Assembly (NCBI RefSeq): GCF_021568315.1
Contig: NZ_JAKGSI010000001.1
Span: 62,001 to 126,000 of the forward strand
Source of the DNA: Corynebacterium uropygiale
Lineage (GTDB): Bacteria; Actinomycetota; Actinomycetes; Mycobacteriales; Mycobacteriaceae
Length of the DNA stretch: 64,000 nt
Direction: 5' to 3'
Shown: in pieces, positions 17,286-25,597 of the stretch
How the letters are laid out: every line of letters begins with the position of its first letter
Numbering within the stretch: the first letter of the stretch is position 1
The notes under the pieces: generated by a model
What the model saw: only the letters and a program-made list of their open reading frames with translations
What the model was told of the DNA's origin: nothing
Database searches by the model: none
Position numbers and translations under genes: made by a program

Positions 17286-18224
17286 CTACACCCAATAGCT
17301 GACGCGGAAACGCCACTGGCGCATGGCTAGCAACGCGATGACCAGCCCCACCACCGTGCATGCCAGGACAACCCACCAGTGATAGGCCGCCACCGGCTGC
17401 CCAATCATGGGGGCGCGCACCACCTCGAGGTAATGGAAGAGGGGGTTGAGCTCGGCGATCTTAGCGCGCGACGACACTCCACCGCCCTGCTGATGCAGAG
17501 TGCTGGTCATCCACACGATGGGGGTGACGTAGAAGAGAAGCTGGGTGAGAGACTCTAGAAGCGGGGAGACATCTCGGTAGCGCGTCGCGATAATCCCAAA
17601 AAACATGGACACCCACACGCCGTTGAGGATGAGGAGCGCCATGCCGGGGATGGCCAGGAGAATCTCCCACCCGAGGTTGCGGGGGAAGATGATGATGAGG
17701 ATGACCCAGATCACCAGGTTGTGTGCGAGGAAGAGGGTTTGGCGCCACACCAGTCGGTACACGTGAACAGAGAGCGCCGAGGGGAGCTGCTTGATGAGGC
17801 CCTCGTTATCAATGAAGATGTCGGAGCCCTCCTTGATACATCCCGAGATGAAGCCCCACATGATAAGGCCCACGGTCACGTGCGGGAGGAACTCCGCCAC
17901 GGGGATGCCGAAGAGGAGGGAGTACAGCAGACCAAGGGCAAGGGCCATGACACCCGTCGCGATGGTGATCCACAGCGGGCCCAGGACTGAACGACGGTAG
18001 CGCTGTTTGATGTCTTGGATGCCTAGCTGCCACCACAGTTCGCGTTGCTGGAAGCCACGAACCAGATCCGCCCACGCGGTCCCAAATGTCTGGGAGCGGG
18101 AGGGGGGAACCGCCCGATCGTCCGACGCTGTCATGCGCGAAATGTCGTCCGCGAGCTGATGGCTGTGAAGCGCGGAGGCCTGCCCGCGCGGTTTCTTGTC
18201 CTCTTGTTCCTGCACGGAACTCAC
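17286..18224 (-). CDS. wzm: Galactan ABC exporter, permease subunit (Wzm)
   Basis: 312-residue ABC-2 type membrane protein. A hydrophilic N-terminus of about 75 residues is followed by six transmembrane segments. The amphipathic entry DLVRGFQQRELWWQLGIQDIKQRYRRSVLGPLW, broken here by residue numbers 50-83, is typical of Wzm. The homologue is Rv3783. The N-terminus may be shorter: an in-frame ATG gives MTASDDRAVPP about 30 residues in. The first gene of the minus-strand unit wzm-wzt-glfT1; its promoter must lie in 18225-18342, shared with the divergent gene. Confidence 0.92.
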   Translation of the reverse strand: MSSVQEQEDKKPRGQASALHSHQLADDISRMTASDDRAVPPSRSQTFGTAWADLVRGFQQRELWWQLGIQDIKQRYRRSVLGPLWITIATGVMALALGLLYSLLFGIPVAEFLPHVTVGLIMWGFISGCIKEGSDIFIDNEGLIKQLPSALSVHVYRLVWRQTLFLAHNLVIWVILIIIFPRNLGWEILLAIPGMALLILNGVWVSMFFGIIATRYRDVSPLLESLTQLLFYVTPIVWMTSTLHQQGGGVSSRAKIAELNPLFHYLEVVRAPMIGQPVAAYHWWVVLACTVVGLVIALLAMRQWRFRVSYWV

Positions 18225-18342
18225 CCTAGCCGCTGGAGGTTGTGCCTTTCACCTTGGCTCTCGCATTCTGAGCGTGAACAGGGCATAATTCATGGGGATT
18301 GTGTCGGGATTGTCGGGTTCACAGCGGAGGAGGCAGCTGTCC

Positions 18343-19581
18343 ATGAGCTATGACGTTGCTCGCGTGCGCGGGCTGTACGTCTCTATTACTGCTGGTTGGA
18401 CTTATCTCAATGCGCATGCGCACCCGCAGATCCCGGAACGCGTGAGCAGTGCCGTGGCGCGTGCGTTCCGTGCCGCTCCGCAGGTGGTAGAAAGCGGTTC
18501 GGGGTATGGCTCACATTCTCGGCATGATGCTCCTGGACAGCTCCACTATGAGCGCTCGCTTCGCGAGGCGCGCATTGCCATCGCGGACTTGGTGGGGGCG
18601 ACGCCCGATTGTGTTCTCCTCGGGACGGGGCTCCCCGAGCTTTATCACCAGCTGGCCAGCGCCATGCAGCCCATGCTGCGGCGCTCTTCCTCCATTGTTG
18701 TGAATGAGCTTGATAACCCCGAGCTCAGCGCCGCGTTCTCTGATCATCCGGTGGCGGAGATTCGCTGGGCGCAGCCCGATCTCGCCACTGGCGAGCTCCC
18801 CGCCTGGCAGTACCGCAATATTGTCGACGGCGGCACCCGGCTCGTCGTCCTCGGCGCGGCGCATCCGCTGTTGGGTCCAGTCGCCCCGGTGCGGAGGATC
18901 ACGGAGATCACCCGTCAGCGTTCACGCGCCTGGACTCTGGTCGATGCCACCGCTTTCGCTGCTTATCGGCCCATTGACCCCGAGGACTGGGGCGCGGACA
19001 TTATCGCTGTTGACGTGGGGCACCTGGGGGGGCCACAATTGGCTGCCCTTGTGTTCCGGGATCGGGCGATGCTCAAACGCCTCAGGGAGCTGCGCCCCGG
19101 CTACCCGGCCGATAGCGTTCAGAAGTTGGAGTATCCAGTGTCTGCGGGCCTCGCGGGCGGGGTGCCTGCACTGGTGGACCACATGGCCGGGCTCGTGGAC
19201 TCGCGAGGGACTCGGCGGACCAGGCTCCTGCATTCGATGGGAGAGTTTGCACGCTTCTCTGAGGACATGGACTACTACCTCATTCACTCCCTGGAGTCCT
19301 TACCCGCTGTGCACGTCCTCGGCGTGTCAGGGGAGGCGGCGGCTGGCGGGCTTCATGACCGCATCCCGTGCGCCAGCTTCTTGGTGCACGGGGTTCCGGC
19401 CTCGACGGTGCACCAGCGCCTCCTCGACAATGGTTTGCTGTGCACCGTGACGGAAAACACGCCGCTGATGGAGGACATGGGGGCGGTCGATGCCGGCGGG
19501 GCGCTGACGGTGTCACTTTCGCCATTCTCCACGACGCACGACATCGACCAGCTCATCCGCGCGATGGCGTCGTTAGCTTAA
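18343..19581 (+). CDS. Cysteine-desulfurase-like (fold-type I) protein without the usual lysine
   Basis: 412 residues, with a GGAGGAGG RBS before the ATG at 18343. It resembles the actinobacterial Rv3778c-type 'aminotransferase class V' proteins. It has the N-terminal TYLNAHAHPQIP, a Gly-rich SGSGYGSHSRH, and the middle LVDATAFAAYRPIDPEDWGADIIAVDVG. In true cysteine desulfurases the next motif is S-x-H-K-F-x-GP with the PLP lysine. Here it reads GHLGGP, with Leu228 in the lysine position, so classic PLP chemistry is doubtful. The gene pairs tail to tail with the quinone oxidoreductase (4-base overlap), as Rv3778c and Rv3777 do. Confidence 0.75.
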   Translation: MSYDVARVRGLYVSITAGWTYLNAHAHPQIPERVSSAVARAFRAAPQVVESGSGYGSHSRHDAPGQLHYERSLREARIAIADLVGATPDCVLLGTGLPELYHQLASAMQPMLRRSSSIVVNELDNPELSAAFSDHPVAEIRWAQPDLATGELPAWQYRNIVDGGTRLVVLGAAHPLLGPVAPVRRITEITRQRSRAWTLVDATAFAAYRPIDPEDWGADIIAVDVGHLGGPQLAALVFRDRAMLKRLRELRPGYPADSVQKLEYPVSAGLAGGVPALVDHMAGLVDSRGTRRTRLLHSMGEFARFSEDMDYYLIHSLESLPAVHVLGVSGEAAAGGLHDRIPCASFLVHGVPASTVHQRLLDNGLLCTVTENTPLMEDMGAVDAGGALTVSLSPFSTTHDIDQLIRAMASLA

Positions 19582-20573
19582 ACCTCCAGGACGAGCTTCC
19601 CAGTGACGGCACCGGAGTCGAGGAGTTCGTGCGCGCGGGCGGCGTCGGCAAGGGGCAGCGTTTCATGGATGTGATGCCGGATCCTGCCGTCGGCGAGCAT
19701 GGGCCACACTGCTTCTCGGGTGGCGGCGACGATAGTGGCCTTCTCCTCGCGCGGCCGCGAGCGCAGCGTGGTTCCCCTCACGGTGAGTCGCTTCATCATG
19801 AGCAGCCCGAGGTTGATGGTGGATTTCGCGCCGCCTTGAATCGCGATGGTGATGAGTTGACCACCCGGTGCGAGGGCCCGAATGTTCCCCTCAAGGTAGG
19901 GGCCGCCGACCACATCAAGAATGATGTCGACGGTGTTCTTCAGCTCGCGTGACCAGTCGCTCTCGCGATAGTTGTAGAGGAGATGGGCGCCCAAATCTTT
20001 GCAATACCGCAGTTTCTCTTCTGAGGACGCGGTGACCGCAACTTCTGCCCCCATGGCCGCAGCGCATTGGATCGCGAAAGAGCCGATCCCGCCCGAACCA
20101 CCATGGATGAGGACGCGCTGGCCCTCCCGAATCCCGGCGATCTGCCCGAGGTTATTCCACACCGTGCAGGCGACCTCCACGATGGATGCGGCTTCCGCCA
20201 TGCTGTAGCCCTCCGGGATGGGAAGGAGTTGTCCCTCGGGGACGGCGACGTATTCAGCGTAAGCGCCGCCCGCAAGGAGACAGCACACCGGTTCACCAAT
20301 GGAACGGGATGTTGTTCCTGGGTCCGCGATAGTACCGGCACATTCCAGGCCAATAATCTCCGATTCTCCGGGCGGAGCAGGATAATTACCCTGAGCCTGA
20401 TTGATATCGGCGCGGTTCACTCCCGCAGCGTGAACTTTGACGAGGACCTCTCCCTCCCGAAGCTGCGGGGTGGGGACGGATCCTAGCCTGAGGCTGCGGG
20501 GATCAGACTCGTCAGTGAGGACAATGGCTTGCATTGTGGTGGGAAGAGCGGACTGGGAGTTGTGATGGTTCAT
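19578..20573 (-). CDS. Zinc-independent quinone oxidoreductase (MDR family, PIG3-like)
   Basis: 331-residue NADPH-dependent oxidoreductase of the medium-chain dehydrogenase superfamily, similar to Rv3777. It has the substrate-side motif AAGVNRADINQAQGNYP near residue 50, a coenzyme-binding HGGSGGIGSFAIQ near residue 155 and a C-terminal HELLDSGAVTGKLVLEV. Zinc-ligand cysteines of alcohol dehydrogenases are absent. It probably reduces quinones or unsaturated carbonyls. It ends in a 4-base overlap with the convergent gene and starts 2 bases after the small holin-like gene's stop, so it is likely co-transcribed with that gene. Confidence 0.88.
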   Translation of the reverse strand: MNHHNSQSALPTTMQAIVLTDESDPRSLRLGSVPTPQLREGEVLVKVHAAGVNRADINQAQGNYPAPPGESEIIGLECAGTIADPGTTSRSIGEPVCCLLAGGAYAEYVAVPEGQLLPIPEGYSMAEAASIVEVACTVWNNLGQIAGIREGQRVLIHGGSGGIGSFAIQCAAAMGAEVAVTASSEEKLRYCKDLGAHLLYNYRESDWSRELKNTVDIILDVVGGPYLEGNIRALAPGGQLITIAIQGGAKSTINLGLLMMKRLTVRGTTLRSRPREEKATIVAATREAVWPMLADGRIRHHIHETLPLADAARAHELLDSGAVTGKLVLEV

Positions 20574-20575
20574 GA

Positions 20576-20968
20576 TTACCGAGCGTAGCGAAGCGGGCGA
20601 GTAAGGACGCCCAAAAGCCAGGTCACTGTGCTAAGAACCCACAGACCGATGGCTGCAGCGGTCCAGGAGTGGATGCTGATTCCCACCCCCACCATCTGCA
20701 CTGCGATGACTGAAAGAAAAAGTAGCGCGGCGTTGAGGACGACGGAAAACAACCCGAGGGTGAGAAACGACAAGGGTCGGCTGATCCTGCGAAGAACAGG
20801 GGCGATGACGGAGTTCACCGCGGCCCAAGCAATGGCGGTGAGCAGATACGTCTGCCAGGGCTCGCCGTAGGAATTGTGCAGGCTAAGTCTTGGCACATAC
20901 GTGAACGTGATGTAGAACGCGATGCCTGTGATCACGACCTGGAGCGCAAGATTCCACAAAAACCTCAT
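20576..20968 (-). CDS. Small four-span membrane protein, holin superfamily IV type (copy A)
   Basis: 130 residues, four transmembrane segments, with the family pattern MRFLWN, SYGEPWQTYL and TRPLRYAR at the end. The 'phage holin' name is historical: such proteins are chromosomal in most actinobacteria and their role is unknown. The gene ends 2 bases before the quinone oxidoreductase start. A clear paralogue lies at 25598-25984 on the same strand, with the accessory operon and tRNA-Ser between the two. Confidence 0.85.
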   Translation of the reverse strand: MRFLWNLALQVVITGIAFYITFTYVPRLSLHNSYGEPWQTYLLTAIAWAAVNSVIAPVLRRISRPLSFLTLGLFSVVLNAALLFLSVIAVQMVGVGISIHSWTAAAIGLWVLSTVTWLLGVLTRPLRYAR

Positions 20969-21131
20969 GGGCAGACTCTAGTCCTAGGGAAGCCGATGAG
21001 GGAGAATCGTCTGGGCCCTCATGGTGCGCCGATGCGTGGCTGCTGTGGGCCACCAGTGTTCCTTGGAGTTGTCTGAGAAATCACATGGTTGGCGAGTGTG
21101 ATGTAGGCGTAGCATTAAATTAGTTTAAATT
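20969..21131. other. Intergenic promoter region, divergent
   Basis: Between the start of holin copy A and the accessory operon. It turns AT-rich after 21090 (TAGCATTAAATTAGTTTAAA), which probably holds the plus-strand promoter for the porin operon. The inverted repeat listed next follows immediately. No gene seen. Confidence 0.5.
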
Positions 21132-21151
21132 TTTGTAACAAGGGTTACAAA
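21132..21151. promoter_or_regulatory. Perfect inverted repeat, candidate operator of the porin-toxin operon
   Basis: TTTGTAAC (21132-21139), AAGG spacer, GTTACAAA (21144-21151): 8-bp perfect arms. It lies 36 bases before the chosen start at 21188, just after the AT-rich promoter-like stretch. It could be a repressor site or an early mRNA hairpin. No GlxR (TGTGA-N6-TCACA) match. Confidence 0.5.
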
Positions 21152-21187
21152 GTGTGGTTCGAGTGAGGTCTTGAGGGGGTGCGTGAA

Positions 21188-21955
21188 GTGAGAGCGTTCG
21201 GTCGGTGCGTTTCGGTCATCTCGACGATTGCGATGTGTGGTGTGGCAGGGGTAGGGGTGGCTTCTGCCATGCCGGTTGATTTTCTGCCGTGGCCGTTCCC
21301 GGTTTCCGGGGTGGATCGGGCGATGCCCGATAGGGTGTCGGACCGGGTGACTTCCGATGGGTGGGTGGTGCACGCGGGCAAGTTTGGAGAGAGGGTGTTT
21401 GTCAATCCGCCGCTTGATGGTTCTGTGACGACGGGAGAGGCGTTTGGGTCGGTCGATTTTAAGGGGTGGATCGATGGTCAGGGGGATCCTGCTCTTTCTG
21501 GAGCAGTGTTTGAAGCTGGGTATCAGGTTGGTTGTGGGGTGGATATTTCTGGGGGCGTTGATGCCGAGGTAGCTTCGGTGGTGGGCTCCTCGCCAGCCGT
21601 GAAGGCGGGTGTTGAAGGCGGACCATCTGTGTCTGTGAAACTGCCGAATGTTCAGGGTGCTACTGCTGGAGTGGATGCTACCGGCACGGTGGAAGGGACA
21701 GTCTCTGGTAAGGCGGAAGTAGCTCCGACGGTGAATGCACATCTTGATCCCGGCGGAATCACGAATGTGGTGCTGGTGTCTATGCCGATGGATCCTCAGT
21801 ATCTGCGTGCTTCTGGTGGTTTTTCTGGGGCTCAGGTCAAGGTGGAAGGGTGTATTGGTCCGGTCACCGTGAGGTCGTTTGCGACGGTGTCGACGACATC
21901 TCCAACCTCGGTGGATTCGGTGAGCGTGTACGGGGATCCGCAGCGTATCCGTTAG
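21188..21955 (+). CDS. MspA-family porin-like secreted protein
   Basis: 255 residues from the GTG at 21188, which has GAGGGGG 8 bases upstream; an in-frame GTG at 21179 overlaps that RBS. The signal peptide ends near VGVASA/MPVDF. The mature part matches the MspA plan: an early DGWVVHAGKFGERV segment, the central GYQVGCGVDIS beta strand, a long Gly/Ser/Val-rich beta region, and the end motif VRSFATVSTTSP...VYGDP. MspA proteins form octameric water-filled channels in mycolate outer membranes. Corynebacteria usually rely on short PorA/PorH peptides, so an MspA-type gene is unusual. It leads an operon with the next three genes. Confidence 0.75.
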   Translation: MRAFGRCVSVISTIAMCGVAGVGVASAMPVDFLPWPFPVSGVDRAMPDRVSDRVTSDGWVVHAGKFGERVFVNPPLDGSVTTGEAFGSVDFKGWIDGQGDPALSGAVFEAGYQVGCGVDISGGVDAEVASVVGSSPAVKAGVEGGPSVSVKLPNVQGATAGVDATGTVEGTVSGKAEVAPTVNAHLDPGGITNVVLVSMPMDPQYLRASGGFSGAQVKVEGCIGPVTVRSFATVSTTSPTSVDSVSVYGDPQRIR

Positions 21956-21965
21956 GAGATAAAAA

Positions 21966-22289
21966 GTGACAGGGCCAGGTGACTCAGCGCAGGACGTTCG
22001 TGGTGTATTCCCAGTGCAGGCCTCAAGTGTAGAGGGATCGCTTGACAATAACTCGCGAGGTGATCAGCCAGGTGAGTCCAGACTGGTGATTGCGTTGAAG
22101 CTCGTTGCGGGTGTACTGGTCGTGCTCATCGCTTTGCGGGAGTCGCAGTTCTTCGCTGGGCCGGTTGAGCGGTACGGATATGTGCCCGTGATGTTTGTGT
22201 TCATGGTGGTGATGATGGTCGGTGGGGGTTTGATGGCTTCTGGGGTGATGGGTGTGTGGTCACGCGTTTTCAGAAGTCAGAGTAGGTAG
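21966..22289 (+). CDS. Small two-span membrane protein of the porin-toxin operon
   Basis: 107 residues from a GTG at 21966 with TAGGAG upstream, 10 bases after the porin stop. A hydrophilic, Ser/Asp/Gly-rich N-terminus of about 38 residues precedes two hydrophobic segments: one around residues 40-60 (LKLVAGVLVVLIAL) and one around residues 70-98 (Val/Met/Gly-rich). No family recognised. Position between the porin and the toxin-like gene suggests an accessory role in anchoring or export, which is an inference. Confidence 0.65.
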   Translation: MTGPGDSAQDVRGVFPVQASSVEGSLDNNSRGDQPGESRLVIALKLVAGVLVVLIALRESQFFAGPVERYGYVPVMFVFMVVMMVGGGLMASGVMGVWSRVFRSQSR

Positions 22290-22301
22290 GAAGAAAGACG
22301 A

Positions 22302-24527
22302 GTGGTGGTCATGGATCCGTATGCGAAATCCTCTTTGCTGGAGGTAATGCCGGAAATGCGGGCCGGGTTTGGTCGGCTCCGTGGTCGCTTGTCTTTGTGG
22401 AGGGTGTTGATTCGACGCGGGTGCGGAATCGCGGCGGTTGCAATGTACCTGGCGTGTCTAGGGAGCGTGTGGAGCTTACCGTCTGTTGAGGCAAAGGAGC
22501 CGACAGCTGAGGATATCGCACGCTGTGAGCGGGAAAAGGCCGCGCGTGAGGCATGGTGGGAGGATACGTACCGCAGGACGCATCCTGGTCATGTGGGTCC
22601 TATTCCTCCGAATCCTGTGCCGTATGTGTGCGGTCCTGTGCCGGATGATCCTCCGGCAGTGCCCAGTGGTCCAGAAGAAGTCGATGATGCACCGACGCGG
22701 GCGCATCGTTATGAAGGTTTTGATACGCAGGTCAACCCGTATGAGCAGGACATGCAGGTTGGGAGCCCGCGGAGAGGATTGGCCGAGCGGGTCACACGGC
22801 ATGGAGAAGAAGCACACACGCGTAGTGGTCCGGCGGAATCGAATGTTCCCGAGGTCGTGCCGTGGGAGATAAGCCTTCCTGACCGAGTAGTGCGTGTGGC
22901 GGATGCCGGTGAAGGGGAGGTAGCTGTAATTGATAATGAGGGGGCAGCTACCGGGGAAATAATTGTGAGAGATCCGGTGACGGGCGAAGAACGGGTGGAT
23001 ACTCGTGATGGGTTGGCTGGTGAGCAGCTAGTCAATCCTGAAGAAAGGGATAGCCCAGCGCGTGACGGTGAGGTATCGGTTAACGCTGGCCGTGACGAGA
23101 ACTCTTCTCACGAGGCGCATGGAAGTATTGATCTGCAGAAAAGTGGTACTGACGCATTGCCTATAGGCCCGGTTGGTGCGGCAGGGGCGGTCGCAGGCGT
23201 GATGGTGGCGTTGAGACGTCGAAACCGTGTGTGGCGTAGGAACATTCAGTGGGGTGGGGGCAGGGATCAATCGTTGGTGGTGTTGGAGGGGCCTGACTCA
23301 CCACGACAGCATCGCTTTAACATGGATGTTCCTAACGGAGGCCGCTTGATAAAAGATGCTGATGGTGGGGTCAGTGTTGTGAATGGGCAGGGGGAGATCG
23401 TGGAATGGGTACGGCCTCCATGGGCATATGACATATCTGGGCGGGTGGTGCCGACCTGGTTTGAGGTGGATAACACTACGGGTGAGATCATTCAGGTGGT
23501 TGATCCTGAGCGGTCAACGGTGCTGCCAGTGGTAGCAGATCCGGACAAGACAAAGACGGCAGGAGAGGAATCATCCGGGAAAAATTCCCTGTGGCAGAAG
23601 ACGAAGAGTCTTGCCGGTAAAGGATGGGAAAAAACGAAATCTGTCGCTCGCGCAGGAAAGAACAAGATCACCGGCTGGGAATCAGGACAACAAGAGGAGT
23701 ATAAGCGTAAAGGTGAGCGGCAGCGCGAGGAGTATCGTCATAGCCGGAATGCGCTCAACGGAATGTATCTAGGGCCAGTATCAGGAACCGGAAAACAGAA
23801 TAGGAAGGCCCATGGAGCAGCTTCTACCCCTAGTGGAACAATTGCGCAATTGCCTACCAATAGGAATAAGTATTATGACCCTGATATAGATGACGGACTT
23901 GATACGACCCTCCCCACAAGACAACCCGGTTTTATTGGGCCAGTTACTTTGGAAGATGCTGCCGGGCAGGCAAGAAACCGAGCCCGTCGTAATGTCAAGG
24001 TAGATCCGGGCAACATGAATGATCCTCGGTTCCCGGGGGATTCTTACCAAGGTGATGATGCGTACAGCAGGTCTGTGCGGGAGATCGAGAGTAAGGGACC
24101 TCGTGCCAAGAATCCTAACGTAGTACCCCCGTCTGTTGGGGCTAGTGACGTAGGGATGTTTATCCAGGGTGCAGGTACCGGTGCTGGCTTTAGTGCGGCA
24201 GAATATAGCGCACGTGGCCTTGAAGGTGTAGGTGATCTTGCCCAGGTTGCTCGGGTGGGTAGTCGTGCGTTTGGTGCTGGTGGTGCTCTACTGGGCGCTG
24301 AGATTGATCGTCGGCAGGGAATGGATGCAAAAGAGGCTTATATATCTAATATGGGAGGTGGGATGGTGGGAGCTGCAACGGTGGCCGCGGTTACGGCGTT
24401 TCTACCAGTGACGCTCCCGGTATGGGGTGTGGGTTTATTAATAGTTGGAGGCGGTGCGGTAACGTTGGGTGCCACTAAAGGAATTCAGTATCTTTACGAG
24501 AATGCGATGAGTGATGAGTGTAAATAA
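22302..24527 (+). CDS. Large secreted polymorphic-toxin-like protein with hydrophobic C-terminus
   Basis: 741 residues from a GTG at 22302 (GTG 22305 and ATG 22311 are alternatives), RBS TAGGAAG. Parts in order: a long signal-anchor ending near VEA/KEP (about residue 65); an acidic Pro-rich region; a hydrophobic stretch GPVGAAGAVAGVMVAL followed by arginines (about residues 290-310); and a beta domain (about 335-425) with GGRLIKDADGGVSVVNGQG and PVVADPD. That beta domain is typical of actinobacterial secreted toxins. A basic linker follows, then a Gly/Ala-rich C-terminus (about 625-741) with a hydrophobic hairpin (GGGMVGAATVAAVTAFLP, then VGLLIVGGGAVTLGATKG). The end looks like a pore-forming domain. 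Function is inferred. Confidence 0.65.
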   Translation: MVVMDPYAKSSLLEVMPEMRAGFGRLRGRLSLWRVLIRRGCGIAAVAMYLACLGSVWSLPSVEAKEPTAEDIARCEREKAAREAWWEDTYRRTHPGHVGPIPPNPVPYVCGPVPDDPPAVPSGPEEVDDAPTRAHRYEGFDTQVNPYEQDMQVGSPRRGLAERVTRHGEEAHTRSGPAESNVPEVVPWEISLPDRVVRVADAGEGEVAVIDNEGAATGEIIVRDPVTGEERVDTRDGLAGEQLVNPEERDSPARDGEVSVNAGRDENSSHEAHGSIDLQKSGTDALPIGPVGAAGAVAGVMVALRRRNRVWRRNIQWGGGRDQSLVVLEGPDSPRQHRFNMDVPNGGRLIKDADGGVSVVNGQGEIVEWVRPPWAYDISGRVVPTWFEVDNTTGEIIQVVDPERSTVLPVVADPDKTKTAGEESSGKNSLWQKTKSLAGKGWEKTKSVARAGKNKITGWESGQQEEYKRKGERQREEYRHSRNALNGMYLGPVSGTGKQNRKAHGAASTPSGTIAQLPTNRNKYYDPDIDDGLDTTLPTRQPGFIGPVTLEDAAGQARNRARRNVKVDPGNMNDPRFPGDSYQGDDAYSRSVREIESKGPRAKNPNVVPPSVGASDVGMFIQGAGTGAGFSAAEYSARGLEGVGDLAQVARVGSRAFGAGGALLGAEIDRRQGMDAKEAYISNMGGGMVGAATVAAVTAFLPVTLPVWGVGLLIVGGGAVTLGATKGIQYLYENAMSDECK

Positions 24528-25224
24528 CGATGAACAGTACGGGGGTATTATTGTGACCCTCACTTATGCGGTGGTGTGGGTTATTCCAGCATCTGTAAGT
24601 ACAATATTGGCCTTGAGGGACAGCGATTGGGGATTAATGTTTATATCCTTAATGCACTGGAGCTTAGGACCAATTGCAGTTCTGGCGTTATGGGCTATTT
24701 TTCCTCGTATTCTGCCAAGAAATATGCTTAAAATAACGAGGATCAGCTTCGGAATCTCTGTGAAAACCAGTCTCCTTCGCTTGCCCCTCATTTCATTGGC
24801 TGCGGTTTCCCCGTTATTAATTCTTGGATGTCTATCATTTGGTCATGCTCCAGACTACCGCGAGCGGGGAATGATACTCACCGGAATCGGCTATTGCGTT
24901 TTACTCATTTGGCGTGTTTCGCGTTCAACTTATCGAGGAGATGCCGTAATTAATATTGGCACTGAAGGGATACTTATTCAGACCTGGATGTGCTTTTCCT
25001 GCCAATGGGAGGATATAGAAGAGATAATAATAAAGAGGAAGATGTTATTTCCCTCTATTGAGATAACTGGAAGAATCAAGAGCATTTCTGGCTCAGGAGA
25101 GCGTGTGGTGTTTACAACGGGCAGATTGACTACAATCCTATTCGGATATCCGCACAGTGATTTCATGAAGTATATTAATTTATATGCCCCGGAGAAGCTG
25201 CGCTGCAAGAATTGTTTGCTTTGA
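24511..25224 (+). CDS. Multi-span membrane protein, candidate immunity protein
   Basis: 237 residues. The start overlaps the toxin-like gene by 17 bases (GTG 24511 or ATG 24514), so it is translationally coupled. It has about four transmembrane segments in the first 135 residues, then a soluble beta-rich domain (about 145-230: INIGTEGILIQTW, WEDIEEIIIKR) resembling a bacterial PH-like fold. Immunity proteins against pore-forming toxins are typically multi-span inner-membrane proteins encoded directly after the toxin; size, topology and position fit that. Markedly AT-rich compared with the neighbourhood. Confidence 0.65.
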   Translation: MMSVNNDEQYGGIIVTLTYAVVWVIPASVSTILALRDSDWGLMFISLMHWSLGPIAVLALWAIFPRILPRNMLKITRISFGISVKTSLLRLPLISLAAVSPLLILGCLSFGHAPDYRERGMILTGIGYCVLLIWRVSRSTYRGDAVINIGTEGILIQTWMCFSCQWEDIEEIIIKRKMLFPSIEITGRIKSISGSGERVVFTTGRLTTILFGYPHSDFMKYINLYAPEKLRCKNCLL

Positions 25225-25485
25225 TGGAGGGGAGAATAACAGCCTTCAGACTAATGCAATTGGCAAAATAGTATTGTTGCCCGACTAGTGAACTGTAGGC
25301 GTTGTTCAGTGCGCCAATGGTTTCACGAAGTTTTGGAGTTTCTGCTCGCTGCAATGCATTGAGGTGCGTATACTGACGTTCGCGGCGTGCGGACAAGTTG
25401 GTTAGTTGGCTGCCCCCGCGGATTTCCACGAAAGCCTAGCCATCCGGTAGTGTGTACGTGTCGCTCCCTACTGGTGGAGCACAAT
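25225..25485. other. Intergenic region before tRNA-Ser(UGA)
   Basis: 261 bases, AT-rich at first and GC-richer near the tRNA. The promoter of the tRNA should lie around 25440-25480. No gene, no repeat of the tRNA 3' end and no clear terminator was seen. Confidence 0.5.
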
Positions 25486-25573
25486 GGAGGCGTGGCAGAG
25501 CGGCCGAATGCACTGGTCTTGAAAACCAGCGATGGGCAACCATCCGCGGGTTCAAATCCCGCCGCCTCCGCCA
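25486..25573 (+). tRNA. tRNA-Ser (UGA anticodon)
   Basis: 88 bases including an encoded CCA. Acceptor stem GGAGGCG/CGCCTCC, long class II variable arm, T arm with GGTTCAAATCC. Anticodon loop CTTGAAA, anticodon TGA at 25520-25522, reading UCA/UCG-type serine codons. Confidence 0.97.
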
Positions 25574-25597
25574 CGGGGGGTAGTGCTGCGCGGGGGG

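Noticed and set aside
20576..20968. Prophage, because of the holin-type name
   Set aside because: No other phage genes occur around either copy; this family is common on actinobacterial chromosomes.
25486..25573. Integrase attachment site at tRNA-Ser(UGA)
   Set aside because: No second copy of the tRNA 3' end and no integrase gene were found in the window.
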